From positions 1 to 64,000 of the forward strand of contig CAZKMA010000018.1 of assembly GCA_964553615.1 (NCBI GenBank): a stretch of 64,000 bases of DNA, in the 5' to 3' direction. Numbering within the stretch: position 1 is the first letter of the stretch; each line of letters starts with the position of its first letter. The notes beneath the pieces were generated by a model. That model searched no databases, was not told the DNA's origin, and saw only the letters and a program-made list of their open reading frames with translations. A program made the position numbers and the translations under genes. Of the stretch, positions 7,451 through 15,748 are shown piece after piece. Source of the DNA: DATKUC01 sp964553615. Its GTDB lineage: Bacteria > Spirochaetota > Spirochaetia > DSM-27196 > DATKUC01.

Positions 7451-7927
7451 TCATGTCCGCTCCTGGATAGCAACGTTGATCTCAACCTTCCCCTGAGGGA
7501 TTTCCATTGGTACGATCAGAGCCTCGACCTTTGGATCCGAGACTTCCATGTTGTCGCCGGTAAACAGAGCAGGCGGAGTCAGATCGAACTTGAATCCGAG
7601 TTCATGCAACTTTGTGACTGCCTGCCCGGTAATCATATTCGCCAGCTCGGTAATAGTCGCCTTTCCCATATCGTTCAGTTCTTTGATCGGCTCCATGTCC
7701 ATGGACTTCAACATGTCGTTCGCGATCTTGATTGCAGTTTCCTTTGTCATGTCGAAAAGAACACGACCCTCTACGTCTCCGGCAAGGCCAATGATTGCGG
7801 CCACGCCGAGCACCGGCATCGACGTGGATTTCAGGTAAAGTTCACCACGAATGATCTCGGTGTGCAGCACTTCCTTGATGACACTGTATGCCGATTCAAC
7901 GAAGGGATTAATGTATTCGACTCTCAT
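7451..7927 (-). CDS. cheX: CheY-P phosphatase CheX
   Basis: CheX ends the chemotaxis signal by dephosphorylating CheY-P, replacing CheZ in spirochaetes. The 158-residue protein carries the conserved E-x-x-N catalytic pair as E94 and N97 in ITELANMITG, and a second conserved stretch ILRLx-free core beginning MRVEYINPFVESAYSVIKEV. The start at 7927 is chosen because GGGAGGA lies at the right distance and the protein then starts exactly like treponemal CheX; a longer frame to 7966 overlaps the upstream gene. It lies 19 bases after the cheW-cheR fusion and 31 bases before cheY. Confidence 0.94.
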   Translation of the reverse strand: MRVEYINPFVESAYSVIKEVLHTEIIRGELYLKSTSMPVLGVAAIIGLAGDVEGRVLFDMTKETAIKIANDMLKSMDMEPIKELNDMGKATITELANMITGQAVTKLHELGFKFDLTPPALFTGDNMEVSDPKVEALIVPMEIPQGKVEINVAIQERT

Positions 7928-7946
7928 GTTTTGATATTCCTCCCGG

Positions 7947-9323
7947 TCATATCTTCTGATATGCACTCATACTGTTATCTCCCACTGGACGCCACCGGTC
8001 GGATTGAGTCAACCGCTCATTCGAGCCCAGGATGAGAAGCCCGTTATCCTTGAGGTGATCGTGGAAGTCTTCAATGGCCTTCTGCTGGTCTTCAGGCTTC
8101 AGAAACGAAATCAGATCCCGTGCCATCACCACGTCGACGTCCGGCAGGGAGTTTTGATGGGTGATATCATGATACTCGAATAGTATCAGATCTTTCAGTT
8201 CCTGTCTGAAGGAATACCCGTTCTTGCCGGATACGGTGAACTGTCGCCACTCTTCAGGAAGAAGCTCCTGGTTGAAAATAAGGTTCGGTGCGGTGGAAAT
8301 ATTCAGGAGGTCGCGATCGCTTGCCCAGATCTTGAACCGTGTCTGCGGGAAAAGTCTGCGGTATGCACATGCGAGGCTGTAGGTTTCGTAGCCTTTTCCG
8401 CATCCGGGATTCCAGACGCTCAGACCTCCCTTTGAGGAATCCGGCAGGAGTCCGATGACTTTCTCAGCATAGGATCGATCCCAGAACCGGTTGTTCATGG
8501 GCGAATAGAATGTCGAGAGATACGCCTGTGCATCGTCTACCGAGGTGAGCTGATTTCCTTCCGGCTGCCCGCCATGTGTATCGTGCCACTGTGCGAAGCG
8601 ATTTTCTACCCACTCTCTGTTCAGATTGCTGACGTGGAAGGACGCGAAGGTAGAGAGGGTTTCAATGATGAAACTGAGGGTAAGGTCTGCCGATTCGGCC
8701 GCGGCCGTCGCAACCGGGGCCAGTGTCTCAATGGCTTCGGATTCCTCCGCCATTGCCGCTACCGATTGAACCGGCCGTTCGATATCCTGGGCAAATACCC
8801 GTTCTGCATCGAGTATGATGTAGAGTCTGTCATCGTGTTCAACTACCCCGCTGATGTATTGGATGTTTACGTCGGCAAAAATAGGATGGGGAGGCTGGAT
8901 CGATTCCTTCGAAATTCCAACTACCTTGTCAATTGAATCAACGATAATACCAATCAGATTTTTCTCAAGACGAAGGATCAGACCGTTTTCCGATTGTTGC
9001 CCCTCATTGGAGTCTACCGGGAGATTGAACATCTTTCGGAGATCTATGACCGATATGATCTCTCCCCGAAGATTGTAGACCCCGCGGACAAAGGGGGGAC
9101 AATTGGGCACGTAGGTGAAATGCGTATACTTTGCAATCTCCTTCACTTTCATGATGTCAATTCCGTAGTCCTTCCCGCCAAGCGAAAAGGTCACCATGGT
9201 GAAATCGATTGTCTCCGATTTTTCTGCTTCGTCCGTTCGCCCACCCTTGCGTTGAGTGGATGCCGGCCGACCCTTTGCCTGCGGCGCCGAACGGCGTACC
9301 TCTTCACTCGTCGTACCTTTCAT
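7947..9323 (-). CDS. CheW coupling protein fused to a CheR-like methyltransferase domain
   Basis: Residues about 40-182 form a CheW domain (FSLGGKDYGIDIMKVKEI, RGVYNLRGEIISVIDLRKMF), which links receptors to CheA. A linker rich in Ala and Glu (about 183-215) leads to a CheR-like domain to residue 458 with NPGCGKGYETYSLA at about 305-318, ASDRDLLNISTA and VVMARDLISFL. CheR normally methylates receptor glutamates with SAM. Here the SAM loop is altered from the usual A-x-C-S-T-G-E-E form, so activity is uncertain. Such CheW-CheR-like proteins are known in Treponema, where they are built into the receptor array. The first 38 residues are basic and disordered-looking. Confidence 0.93.
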   Translation of the reverse strand: MKGTTSEEVRRSAPQAKGRPASTQRKGGRTDEAEKSETIDFTMVTFSLGGKDYGIDIMKVKEIAKYTHFTYVPNCPPFVRGVYNLRGEIISVIDLRKMFNLPVDSNEGQQSENGLILRLEKNLIGIIVDSIDKVVGISKESIQPPHPIFADVNIQYISGVVEHDDRLYIILDAERVFAQDIERPVQSVAAMAEESEAIETLAPVATAAAESADLTLSFIIETLSTFASFHVSNLNREWVENRFAQWHDTHGGQPEGNQLTSVDDAQAYLSTFYSPMNNRFWDRSYAEKVIGLLPDSSKGGLSVWNPGCGKGYETYSLACAYRRLFPQTRFKIWASDRDLLNISTAPNLIFNQELLPEEWRQFTVSGKNGYSFRQELKDLILFEYHDITHQNSLPDVDVVMARDLISFLKPEDQQKAIEDFHDHLKDNGLLILGSNERLTQSDRWRPVGDNSMSAYQKI

Positions 9324-9335
9324 CGCGTTCCCCGC

Positions 9336-11711
9336 CTAAATGATGGTGGTCTGCCGTCGCTGGCGTTCTTCCCGCTCGCGCTGCAGGCCGAGCTCGAGCA
9401 GCTGACTGACATCTATGATGAGAGAGACCGTACCATCTCCTGTGATATTCGCCCCCGCGATTCCCGGGGAATTGGTGTAGTGGTCTCTCAGCGGCTTAAT
9501 GACGACGTCTTCCTCACCTATCAGGCTGTCGACTATCAAACCCATTCTCCGATCACCGCTTCCGACAATTACCACGAAATAGAACTCCTTCTGTTCGTTG
9601 GTCGGTATGCGGAAGAGTCGGTTCAATCGAAGCAAGGATACCACGTCATCGCGAACATTGAACACCTCGTAGTTGTCGATCATTTTGATTTCCGAGGGGC
9701 GAATTCGGTGACTCTCTATGACCGACGTTATCGGAATGGCATACATTTCCTTTCCGACACGAACAAGCAGTCCCTGGATGATTGCGAGAGTCAGGGGTAT
9801 TTTTATGGCGAAACGGCTTCCCGTATCCCGTCCCGAGCTGACCGTGACGGTTCCGTTCAACTTTTCAATCTGTTTGCGCACGACATCCAGGCCGACACCC
9901 CTTCCGGAAATGCTGGTAACCTTTGCCGCAGTGGAGAAGCCCGGTTCGAAGATGAGATTGAACGCCTCCACATCCGACAGCGACTTGTTGGGATGGATGA
10001 GACCCCGGGAAACGGCCTTCTCGCGGACTGATGCGACGTCTATACCACGACCATCATCGGCAATTTCAATGATGATCATATTCCCTTCGTTCGCCGCCCG
10101 CAGCAGCAGCCGGCCTTCCTCCGGTTTCCCCGCCTTCCTCCGTTCTGCCGGCGGTTCTATGCCGTGATCGATCGAGTTCCGCACGCAGTGAATGAGCGGG
10201 TCGAGCAGATCCTCGATAACTGATTTATCGAGTTCTGTGTCCTCGCCTTCTATGACAAGCCGGAGCTGTTTGTCCAACGATTTCGAAAGATCGCGCACAA
10301 GCCGCGGAAAACGAGAAAAGATCTGCGAAATCGGAACCATCCTGATTCGCATGACGCCTTCCTGCAATTCTCCGGTTATGCGGCCGAGATTCTGGGCAGT
10401 ACTGCGAAACTTCGCGACGGTCGTCTTGAGTGAGCTGTGAAACGGGTCGTAGAGGTCAAAGAGGTCACCGTACCGGCCAACGATATCCCGCTTGACATCT
10501 TTTGCAGAGCCGCCGTTCTGCATGAGATCCAGATACTCGGGAAGCGAGTCGAAGAGTTCCTTGAGCTTTTCCCGAAACAGGGTTTGCGTATTCTGCAGAG
10601 TTGCAAGGTTTTCCGCGAACTGGTTGGTGACCTGGTTGAACGTTGCCTTGGTTATGACAGTTTCGCTTACCAGGTTCAGGAGGTTGTCAATTCGGCGGCT
10701 GTCCACACGAAGCACCGAGCCGGTGGTTACCTGTTTTCGGGGCTCCCCACTGGTTGACTCCTGCTCCACCTCAGATTCGGGCGTTTCTTCGATCTGGTTG
10801 TGCTCTACCGCCCCTGTTGGCTTCCTGCCGGCAGCGTTCGAAACCACCCGACTCTTGGGGGACTCAGGTTCGTCCGCAGCAGGTTCGATTTCTGCCGTTT
10901 TTCCGGATCCAATCAGGTCAACAGCGATATCGGTAGTCACGTCCGGAAGGGTAATGCGGTCTACAACAGCTGCAGTGTTCGAATCCGTTGCGAGATAGTA
11001 GTCCACCACGGGGAAGAACGTATCTTCATACAGACGATCGAATTCCGGCACGGTCCGCAGCACGGCACCCATCGACTTGAGTGCGGCGAATACCTGAATA
11101 CCACCGACCGTGTTCATCGGGTTGTCCTCGTCGAAGTGCACCCGAACGCGGTAGATCGGATTCCCATCCGATGCAGTGTTCTGCATCTCCAGGATTTCAT
11201 ACTCCGTCAGGGATTCCGCTCTTGTATCGGCGCCGCTGCGGGAAGCAGCAGGTTGCGCCGCCTGAGCCTTCTTCTGTCCGGATGAACGCGGAGATACGGT
11301 CTTCGACTGATCGGGCCGTCCAAGATAGTCACGAAGCGTGTCGACAATGGAGCCGATGTCCGCCTCATATGCTTTGCCTTCTGTCCTTGAGTCGAGCATT
11401 GCCTTGACGGTGTCGATTGCAGCCAGGAGAGTATCGACGACATCGCCGTCAACCGCAAGCTTGTCATCGCGAATCCGGTCGAGGACATCTTCCACCAGAT
11501 GCGTAAACTCGGCAAGTTCGAGCATCTGGACCGTTGCGGCGGCTCCTTTGAGGGTGTGTGCAGCCCGGAATATCTCGTCCACAGCGTCCCGATCGTGGGG
11601 GTTGTTTTCCAGTACCAGGATATTCTGTTCGAGCAAGTCCACCTGCATCTGCGCTTCCGCAAAAAAATCCTTGAGGAGCTCTTCATTGCCAGGATCGAGA
11701 TAATCGCTCAT
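9336..11711 (-). CDS. cheA: Chemotaxis sensor histidine kinase CheA
   Basis: CheA phosphorylates CheY in response to chemoreceptors. In the 791-residue protein, P1 carries H52 in FRAAHTLKGAA. A long linker holds a middle region at about 175-275 that may be a diverged P2. P3 dimerisation helices start near VLRVDSRRIDNLLNLVSE. The P4 ATPase has the N box HCVRNSIDHGIE, G1 ADDGRGID and G2 GRGVGLDVV, and P5 is the CheW-like C terminus. All catalytic motifs are intact. It is the first gene of the operon, and cheWR starts 12 bases after its stop. The start at 11711 has no strong ribosome site, but the N terminus MSDYLDPGNEELLKDFF fits treponemal CheA. Confidence 0.96.
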   Translation of the reverse strand: MSDYLDPGNEELLKDFFAEAQMQVDLLEQNILVLENNPHDRDAVDEIFRAAHTLKGAAATVQMLELAEFTHLVEDVLDRIRDDKLAVDGDVVDTLLAAIDTVKAMLDSRTEGKAYEADIGSIVDTLRDYLGRPDQSKTVSPRSSGQKKAQAAQPAASRSGADTRAESLTEYEILEMQNTASDGNPIYRVRVHFDEDNPMNTVGGIQVFAALKSMGAVLRTVPEFDRLYEDTFFPVVDYYLATDSNTAAVVDRITLPDVTTDIAVDLIGSGKTAEIEPAADEPESPKSRVVSNAAGRKPTGAVEHNQIEETPESEVEQESTSGEPRKQVTTGSVLRVDSRRIDNLLNLVSETVITKATFNQVTNQFAENLATLQNTQTLFREKLKELFDSLPEYLDLMQNGGSAKDVKRDIVGRYGDLFDLYDPFHSSLKTTVAKFRSTAQNLGRITGELQEGVMRIRMVPISQIFSRFPRLVRDLSKSLDKQLRLVIEGEDTELDKSVIEDLLDPLIHCVRNSIDHGIEPPAERRKAGKPEEGRLLLRAANEGNMIIIEIADDGRGIDVASVREKAVSRGLIHPNKSLSDVEAFNLIFEPGFSTAAKVTSISGRGVGLDVVRKQIEKLNGTVTVSSGRDTGSRFAIKIPLTLAIIQGLLVRVGKEMYAIPITSVIESHRIRPSEIKMIDNYEVFNVRDDVVSLLRLNRLFRIPTNEQKEFYFVVIVGSGDRRMGLIVDSLIGEEDVVIKPLRDHYTNSPGIAGANITGDGTVSLIIDVSQLLELGLQREREERQRRQTTII

Positions 11712-11720
11712 ATTGCTCTA

Positions 11721-11748
11721 ATCTTATCCATACACCCCATTTCGTCAA
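11721..11748 (-). promoter_or_regulatory. Putative promoter of the che operon
   Basis: On the minus strand TTGACG, a 16-base spacer and TAAGAT lie just upstream of cheA. The -10 box ends only nine bases before the ATG, so the transcript would have almost no leader if this promoter is the one used. Confidence 0.4.
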
Positions 11749-11824
11749 GCGTTCGAATCAAGGTTCCGTTCGGAAGCTTCGATAATAAGGAAGAACCTAA
11801 CGAGCTTAGGAAAAGGAGAGCCAC

Positions 11825-12994
11825 ATGGATGGTCACCGGCTTACGGACACGCTGATTCCACTGCTGAAACGACTCCTTGCGGCCGGCGTGTTCGCACTGA
11901 TTGCGGCGGTTACCCCGGTATCTGCAGCAGATGTATCTGTCGGCACGATGGAGTTGTACTCTCACGGGTACATGCAATCCGGGTTATTCAACCTCGACAA
12001 TTATGCGAAATTCGATCTCTCCTTCCAGGGCGGACTGAAATTCGCCGCAAAATTGTCATTCGGGCTTGAAACAAGCAATTTCAACCTGAATGCCGTTCCC
12101 GGCTCGACAGCGCCGGTCGCGGATGTCCTTGCCCGGACGCTGCTGTTCAACGGTGCAGAAGTCACGGCGAAACGCCCCCTCGGACTACCGCTGAACATTG
12201 CGTACTTTCTCGGTAAGGAAGACATTTTCGCGTCCGGTGACGTATTTGCCGACGTCTTCGGGAGCTCACCGGTGAATCCGGAATTCGGCGGATACACCGC
12301 ATATCCGTCGCCGGCGGCAATTCTCTACGACGGCGTATATCGGGTGAGCGGGAACGGGCTGAAGTTCTCGTTTCCAGCAAGTTCGAAGACTTTTGTCCTT
12401 GATACCTACATCTATCAGGACGGGTATCTCGGCTCGGGCATCTACTCTGCGGACGCCCGCGCCGCATTGAACCTTGACGCGCTCAAGCTCGAAATCTTTG
12501 CCGGTGGAACAGTTCCCGAAGGGAGTTATGGTCTGTACCGTGCTGGACTCTTTTTCTACACTCGCCCAGGGCCCATTGGCGAGTTCGTCACTGCCATTGG
12601 GTTGCCGCACTATCTGCCGTTCTCCGCTATCACGGTCAATGATTTTTACCTCCTGCTGGAACCCCGTGTCCATTTCGATCCCCTCTCCATCATACTCACC
12701 CTCTTCTGGCATCCGAATTACTACCTGGAGACCCCAACAAATGAGGGAGGTTCATTCGATGTTGCAGTGAAACTTCAGCTCGGGAGCATGGAGAAGAACG
12801 GCTTCTACGGAGGGCTCGAAAATCTTGCATCCGTGCGGCAAATCGGCTCGAATCAATTCACCTACTCGTTGTCCCCCTATTTCCGCTTTAACACGAGCGG
12901 AGTCATCTGGGATCTGAAGGTAACCGCCCAAATCCTGCCATTTGCCCTTGATACCCTCTTTCAAGGCTACCTTGGCGTCAGAACGGAGTTTTGA
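11825..12994 (+). CDS. Exported protein, probable outer-membrane beta-barrel
   Basis: The function is not recognised. The 389-residue protein starts with a basic stretch and a hydrophobic segment (LAAGVFALIAAVTPVSA) ending in an AxA-type cleavage site. The mature part alternates aromatic and glycine-rich strands (KFDLSFQGGLKFAAKLSFGLET, KLQLGSMEKNGFYGGLEN) and ends in GYLGVRTEF, with a C-terminal Phe as in many barrels. The start has AGGAGAG at the right distance. Six bases after its stop begins a second exported barrel-like protein, so the two are co-expressed. It is divergent from cheA. A porin or envelope structural role is likely but unproven. Confidence 0.7.
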   Translation: MDGHRLTDTLIPLLKRLLAAGVFALIAAVTPVSAADVSVGTMELYSHGYMQSGLFNLDNYAKFDLSFQGGLKFAAKLSFGLETSNFNLNAVPGSTAPVADVLARTLLFNGAEVTAKRPLGLPLNIAYFLGKEDIFASGDVFADVFGSSPVNPEFGGYTAYPSPAAILYDGVYRVSGNGLKFSFPASSKTFVLDTYIYQDGYLGSGIYSADARAALNLDALKLEIFAGGTVPEGSYGLYRAGLFFYTRPGPIGEFVTAIGLPHYLPFSAITVNDFYLLLEPRVHFDPLSIILTLFWHPNYYLETPTNEGGSFDVAVKLQLGSMEKNGFYGGLENLASVRQIGSNQFTYSLSPYFRFNTSGVIWDLKVTAQILPFALDTLFQGYLGVRTEF

Positions 12995-13000
12995 AGACAT

Positions 13001-13894
13001 ATGAATAGATCCAGTCGCATTGGGACATTTCTTGTGGTTTTTCTGGCCGCAATATCGAATCTATACGCCCTGGATGCCGGACTCTCTTTTCACATGGGCA
13101 ACTTCGACTTTGCAGCAAACAGAGCGTCAACCGACACCGGCTTCACCGGCAGCAACTACAGCTGGGGAATAGACGGATCGTTGACACAACCGGTTGGAGA
13201 TGCACTGACGGCATCAATTTCGTATACCATGGATCCCGTTCTCCGCAACCTCATCTCTGCCGGCATCCGTTACAACGGAACATACTTCTCAATTTCAGGC
13301 GGACCGCTGTTCGGCATTCTCAATACCGGTGGTACGTTGCTGCATACCGGCCTTCGGGCAACAATAACGGCACAGATCCCTGGTATTGTATTTCTCACAT
13401 TGGACTCGGGCAGCACCATTGGCGGACAACTCGTGAAAGTGGGCGACTACAGCGAAAATCTGAGCGAAGTCATTGCCGGGATCTATGTGAAAAATGCCAT
13501 CTGTTCGTTGCACATTGCAGACAAAGGGTTCGTCGAGAAAACGGCCCTCGGAAATGTCGAAACAACTCTTCGGGAATACTCTTTTCAGACAGATGCGTTT
13601 CAGAAGAACGTGCCCTATACCGCAAAACTCAAGTTTGGTTACCAGATTCAGAGCAGGTATTACGACTATTCCACCCCCATTACTCAGACACTCGGATCCC
13701 TCGTCCTTGCCGCGCATACGGGCATTCGACTGAACGAGCTTCTGTCTCTCAATGCGGGACTGGAAGCTAACATCTATACATTCGGACTCGATTCACTTGC
13801 AGGACTTTCCATCAATAACCTTTTTCTCTTCCGTGCAACCACCGGAGTCAGTTTTCACCTGGATACTACGAACGGCAAGAAGAAAGGTCTCTGA
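13001..13894 (+). CDS. Exported protein, probable outer-membrane beta-barrel (second of pair)
   Basis: The function is not recognised. The 297-residue protein has a signal peptide (IGTFLVVFLAAISNLYALDA) and then amphipathic strand-like sequence throughout, with many Gly, Tyr, Thr and Ser (YNGTYFSISGGPLFGIL, LSLNAGLEANIYTFGLD, LFLFRATTGVSFHLD). Its start is six bases after the previous barrel gene, inside the same transcript. The two proteins are similar in style but not obviously homologous by eye. It could be a small channel or a structural outer-membrane protein. Confidence 0.65.
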   Translation: MNRSSRIGTFLVVFLAAISNLYALDAGLSFHMGNFDFAANRASTDTGFTGSNYSWGIDGSLTQPVGDALTASISYTMDPVLRNLISAGIRYNGTYFSISGGPLFGILNTGGTLLHTGLRATITAQIPGIVFLTLDSGSTIGGQLVKVGDYSENLSEVIAGIYVKNAICSLHIADKGFVEKTALGNVETTLREYSFQTDAFQKNVPYTAKLKFGYQIQSRYYDYSTPITQTLGSLVLAAHTGIRLNELLSLNAGLEANIYTFGLDSLAGLSINNLFLFRATTGVSFHLDTTNGKKKGL

Positions 13895-14060
13895 CCAGCA
13901 GTTACTCATTTTGATGAGGCAAGGCTACAGGCACGCCTGTCGACGTTGGCGCGTCAAGATGACGTTTCTTCACGCGTGTTAACAAATACTTCAATATGGA
14001 CTTCTGGTGTCCGTGACCCAGATCGAGGATACGCAGGACCACGAGGATACGCAAATAAAA

Positions 14061-14082
14061 GGGCCGCCCGAATGGGCGGCCC
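14061..14082 (-). terminator. Intrinsic terminator of flaA
   Basis: A 9-base perfect stem (GGGCCGCCC / GGGCGGCCC) with a GAAT loop is followed on the minus strand by TTTTATTT. It lies 27 bases after the flaA stop. The rest of 13895-14060 shows nothing beyond a short repeat, GAGGATACGCA, present twice at 14025-14054. Confidence 0.85.
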
Positions 14083-14109
14083 TCCGATAGTCGAAATGGA
14101 TTCTTCCGG

Positions 14110-15135
14110 TTATTTCCCGGTAGTTCCTGCCTGTCCCTGCTGAGCCGCGGGATTGTCCATCTTCAGCTTTTCGAGATACCGAAGTACCTGAATGCTGCCA
14201 AGCCGACGGAATTCGGCATCACGTCTTGACTGCTCACGCTGCTGGAGGATGCCCCACACCTGCTCGTTGTTAATATCACTCTGCAGATTGAGGACGGCTT
14301 TGTCATACGTAATGTTTACGTCTTTGATGTAGCTGATGAAGTCACCACCGATCTGTGCGGCATCGCGGTAGACCAGGAAACCAGTCAGCTTCCGGTAGGG
14401 AGTCAGATTGGGATACAGCGGGTACTGTCGCAACTGACGATTCCGGACCTCCGAAACGTAGTTCGGATTGTTCCAGGTCAGTGTCCTCCAACCATCGAAA
14501 GTAAGGTTGCCGAGGAAGACTTCCTGCTGATCATTGTTCTGATCCGTCAAAATAACGCTGAGGGCTTCCGGATAATTCAGGCCCATTACGTCCACCGACA
14601 GCGATTTCAGCGTTCCGACGTTCTTGACTACGCCATAGCCGTCGAACTTGTTACCAAGACCCTTGTCCGCCGCCGGAACGGTCAGATTTCCGTTATTGTC
14701 AACGGTGGTCTTGTCCATGTACGCGGGAATATCAAACGGCGGGGTAATCATGGCCCACGAGTTATACGGCTCCGTGGGGAAATGGACACGAATACCCATA
14801 ACGGTGTCACCGGCAAACTGCGCAGCACCCTGGCGCACCTGTGCAGGCTTGACCATCGATTCACTCTGGTTGATCACATTTCGTGAAGACGATGCGAGCG
14901 TCACAACCCAGTTGTCAATTGCAAGCGAGGTCTTCATTGCGGCCTTGTCTGCTTGTGTGAAGCTTGCACCGGCCTGATTGCTGAAGTCTATCATGGTTGC
15001 ATCGTTTTGCTGCGGATTGTTATTTGGATAATTCGCAACAAGTTGGGAGAAGTCTATCAGCTTGGATTGTTCGGCCATGACTGAAAAGCTTAGCACCGTG
15101 AATGCGACAGCAAAAAGAACGAGGAAACGTTTCAT
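14110..15135 (-). CDS. flaA: Flagellar filament outer layer protein FlaA
   Basis: FlaA forms the sheath around the FlaB core of periplasmic flagella and is specific to spirochaetes. The 341-residue protein has an export signal (MKRFLVLFAVAFTVLSFSVMA). It contains the conserved stretches VMGIRVHFPTEPYNSWAMI, PPFDIPAY, GYGVVKNVGTLKSLSVDVMG, TFDGWRTLTWNNPNY and YPLYPNLTPYRKLTGFLVYRD. The C terminus is Gln/Gly-rich and variable. AAGGAG lies eight bases before the start, and a near-consensus promoter is just upstream, in keeping with a very abundant protein. Downstream is a strong terminator, so it is probably monocistronic. Confidence 0.95.
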   Translation of the reverse strand: MKRFLVLFAVAFTVLSFSVMAEQSKLIDFSQLVANYPNNNPQQNDATMIDFSNQAGASFTQADKAAMKTSLAIDNWVVTLASSSRNVINQSESMVKPAQVRQGAAQFAGDTVMGIRVHFPTEPYNSWAMITPPFDIPAYMDKTTVDNNGNLTVPAADKGLGNKFDGYGVVKNVGTLKSLSVDVMGLNYPEALSVILTDQNNDQQEVFLGNLTFDGWRTLTWNNPNYVSEVRNRQLRQYPLYPNLTPYRKLTGFLVYRDAAQIGGDFISYIKDVNITYDKAVLNLQSDINNEQVWGILQQREQSRRDAEFRRLGSIQVLRYLEKLKMDNPAAQQGQAGTTGK

Positions 15136-15192
15136 CCTATACTCCTTTATCTACTCGGCCTTCCTTGGAAAAAAAACGGAAACTCCTCTAAA

Positions 15193-15220
15193 ATTATACG
15201 CGGTGAACTACCTTTGTCAA
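15193..15220 (-). promoter_or_regulatory. Consensus sigma-70 promoter of flaA
   Basis: On the minus strand a perfect TTGACA and a perfect TATAAT are separated by 16 bases, giving a leader of about 50 bases before flaA. A T-rich tract lies just upstream of the -35 box. It points to housekeeping-sigma control of flaA. Confidence 0.9.
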
Positions 15221-15265
15221 CGATTTTTTTCTGGTTGGAGAATTTTGTGACAAGAACCTATGTAT

Positions 15266-15745
15266 TTACTTTATCGAAAAATAGGGCTGACCAGGAAGCT
15301 GCCCTGCAATGGTGACCGTAACTCTGCGGATTCGCGGAAAGTTGAATCGAATAGTCCGTTCAATGAGCTTGATTGCATCTTCCGTCGGCTCGTGAACATT
15401 TGTGGATGAGGTTACCATCTGGGGCGAAAAATCTATGTAAACCTGGTCATTCCGCACGATCACCGATTGCGCCTTCGTGTCCACGGGTACCAGCCGCAGG
15501 TCCCGTGCTCGCTCCGGACCGAGGAGCAGCTCCTCAACGAGAGTCCGAACCTGTTTTTCTATACCATGCTCACGCGGGAGGAGCCGTGCTTCTCCGGTGG
15601 TGATGCCCGTAATGTTCTGAGGAAAAAAAAGTACTCTCTCTGTCTGGGTCGGCGGGAGAATAAAATAGAATGCCAGGGCAATGACAAGGCTAGCGCCCAG
15701 AAGACCAGCCCACAATGTATAGGGGCGCTCTCGAATCAGATCCAC
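15266..15745 (-). CDS. GerMN-domain membrane protein
   Basis: The 159-residue protein has one N-terminal membrane anchor (LWAGLLGASLVIALAFYFIL) and a GerMN domain to its end (EKQVRTLVEELLLGP, VIVRNDQVYIDFSPQMV, LIERTIRFNFPRIRRVTVTIAGQLPGQP). GerMN domains occur in spore GerM and in many envelope proteins of non-sporulating bacteria, where they are thought to bind cell-wall or protein partners. The start lies just downstream of the amidase gene stop (three bases between), so the pair is likely to act together at the cell wall. Confidence 0.85.
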   Translation of the reverse strand: MDLIRERPYTLWAGLLGASLVIALAFYFILPPTQTERVLFFPQNITGITTGEARLLPREHGIEKQVRTLVEELLLGPERARDLRLVPVDTKAQSVIVRNDQVYIDFSPQMVTSSTNVHEPTEDAIKLIERTIRFNFPRIRRVTVTIAGQLPGQPYFSIK

Positions 15746-15748
15746 GTA

